The notes beneath the pieces were generated by a model. That model did not search any database and had not been told where the DNA came from. It worked only from the letters and a program-made list of their open reading frames with translations. The position numbers were made by a program, and so were the translations under genes. This document shows, piece after piece, positions 6,162-7,359 of a stretch of DNA of 7,359 bases. This DNA comes from Actinomycetes bacterium (GTDB lineage Bacteria; Actinomycetota; Actinomycetes; Propionibacteriales; Propionibacteriaceae), in the NCBI GenBank assembly GCA_023387135.1, contig JAEWIK010000242.1, positions 1 to 7,359 of the forward strand, written 5' to 3'. Each line of letters begins with the position of its first letter. Position 1 is the first letter of the stretch.

Positions 6162-7359
6162 TTGTAGTCGGCCGGGTCGAACCAGGCGTCGATGCCGTTC
6201 TGGATGGCTTCGGCGGCCTGCTGTGCGTTCTCCTGCCCGAGCCAGACCTTCTGCATCTCCTCGCCGTAGACGTCCGTGCCCCACGGAGTCCCGTATCGCA
6301 GGTAGGCCGCGCCCAGGTAGGTGGACGGGTTCTTGAGGTAGCGCTCATACATCTCCGAGATATGGGCGTTCTCAAGCTTCACGCCGTCGCGGGCCGGGAT
6401 GGTGCCCATCGCGTTGGCGTAGAGGTTCGCGAAATCGGTGGACGCCAGCCAGTTGATCAGGACGCGTGCCTGCTCGGGGTGCTCGCTGCGCTTCGACAGT
6501 GCCCAACCGCCGTCGGCGTACGCGACGGTGACCTCCTTGCTGGGCCAGTCGGGGTTCACCGGGGTGTTGAAGGTGCCGTAGTCGAGATCGGCGCCGAGGT
6601 TGGCGAAGCCCGCCACCTGCCAGGTTCCGGACGGGAACATCGCCACCTGACCGGTGGAGAACAGGGTGACCGCCTCGTCCAGGGTGACGGACGTGACGTT
6701 CTCGTTGAGGTACGGCTGCAGGTCGGCCATGAGCTGGATGGCGGCCACGTTGTTCGGGTCGGTCAGATCGGCTTTACCGGTGATCAGCTTCTTGGCGAAC
6801 TCGTCGCCCCCGCGCCTGGCATTGCCGAAGATCTCACCCGCGAGGGAGGTCTGTGCCGCCACCGCGCCGGGCATCGCGATGGGGGTCACGCCCGCGGCCT
6901 TGAGCTTCTCGCACGCCTTGAGGAACTCGTCCCAGGTGGTCGGGACCGTCACGCCCTTGTCGGCGAAGATCTTCTTGTTGTAGTAGATCTGCGCGGTCTG
7001 GACGCCCTGGGGCACCGCGTAGCGCTTGCCGTCGCTGCGGCTGGAAGCGCCCGTGAGCGCGAGCTCGGAGAAGCCCGACCAGTCAGTGACGACGTCGTCG
7101 AGCGGTTCGAGGTTGCCGCTGTCGGCGAAGCTGGTGATGACGCCGTAGGAGCGGATGGCCGCGACGTCCGGCCCACCCGAGCCCGCGAGACCCGTGGTCA
7201 GCAGCGTCTGGTAGTCCTTGTCGGGCTGGACGAGCACCTCGACCTGGATGTCGCTGTGCGCCTTCTCGAAGGCATCGATGATGCCCCCTTCGAACGCCTC
7301 CCTGGCCTCATTGCTCCACGTCCAGATCGTCAGCGTGACGGGTTCGGACGGGGCTCCGG
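6158..7359 (-). CDS. Extracellular sugar-binding protein of an ABC importer (SBP family 1), 5' end cut off
   Basis: The 399 residues present form the mature part of a MalE-like solute-binding protein, the external sugar receptor of a CUT1 importer. Numbered from the first complete codon in the window, PVTLTIWTW (6-14) is the usual first beta strand. FEKAHSDIQVEV (30-41) is the family's 'FEK.yP.ikV.v' segment, GGPDVA (61-66) matches the 'g..PDv' motif, and YAVPQGVQTAQIYYNKKIF (113-131) matches the conserved 'y.vP......lyYNk..f' motif. VPTTWDEF (138-145), AMFPSGTWQ (239-247) and GGWALSKRSEHPEQA (283-297) are further hallmarks. The signal peptide and lipobox Cys expected in an actinobacterial lipoprotein lie beyond 7359; the Pro/Glu/Ser-containing GAPSEP at the edge looks like the flexible linker behind such an anchor. 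Its stop overlaps the first permease gene (GTGA). It is probably the operon's first gene, since a binding protein usually leads, but this cannot be seen. The ligand is unknown. Confidence 0.95.
   Translation of the reverse strand, partial: GAPSEPVTLTIWTWSNEAREAFEGGIIDAFEKAHSDIQVEVLVQPDKDYQTLLTTGLAGSGGPDVAAIRSYGVITSFADSGNLEPLDDVVTDWSGFSELALTGASSRSDGKRYAVPQGVQTAQIYYNKKIFADKGVTVPTTWDEFLKACEKLKAAGVTPIAMPGAVAAQTSLAGEIFGNARRGGDEFAKKLITGKADLTDPNNVAAIQLMADLQPYLNENVTSVTLDEAVTLFSTGQVAMFPSGTWQVAGFANLGADLDYGTFNTPVNPDWPSKEVTVAYADGGWALSKRSEHPEQARVLINWLASTDFANLYANAMGTIPARDGVKLENAHISEMYERYLKNPSTYLGAAYLRYGTPWGTDVYGEEMQKVWLGQENAQQAAEAIQNGIDAWFDPADYK

Noticed and set aside
5190..6167. Plus-strand open frame of 325 codons opposite the MalF-type permease
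   Set aside because: Composition dominated by Gln/Arg/Glu/Gly, the expected mirror of a hydrophobic membrane-protein gene.

Overview
The window comes from a high-GC actinomycete-like genome (Actinomycetota). The evidence is strong G/C preference at third codon positions, GTG starts, densely overlapping genes, and a MalEFG-type sugar importer with no ATPase gene beside it. I cannot place the genus.

Apart from the last 19 codons of an unidentified plus-strand gene (1-61), the whole window is one minus-strand operon of seven genes. In transcription order these are: a sugar-binding lipoprotein-type ABC component (its 5' end lies beyond 7359), a MalF-type permease (5199-6161), a MalG-type permease (4348-5202), a cellulase-like TIM-barrel hydrolase with no signal peptide (3083-4336), an enolase-superfamily sugar-acid dehydratase (1902-3086), an SDR dehydrogenase (1123-1905) and a seven-bladed-propeller lactonase (86-1123). 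Every junction is a stop/start overlap (GTGA, ATGA or TGATG), except that the hydrolase has two possible starts. No gene-free stretch exceeds about 25 bases. No RNA gene, mobile element, CRISPR array or convincing terminator was seen. The operon promoter and any regulator must lie outside the window.

Read as a system, the genes describe a self-contained route. A glycoside or oligosaccharide is captured and imported by the ABC transporter, cleaved in the cytoplasm by the cellulase-like enzyme, and the freed sugar is oxidised to a lactone (SDR), opened to the aldonate (lactonase) and dehydrated to a 2-keto-3-deoxy-aldonate (dehydratase). This is the non-phosphorylative (Entner-Doudoroff/Weimberg/Dahms-like) logic known for gluconate, galactose, xylose, fucose and rhamnose pathways. 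The substrate is not determined by the sequence. The transporter ATPase and the enzymes that consume the keto-deoxy acid are not in the window. The combination of an intracellular cellulase-like hydrolase with this oxidative trio is the most notable point.
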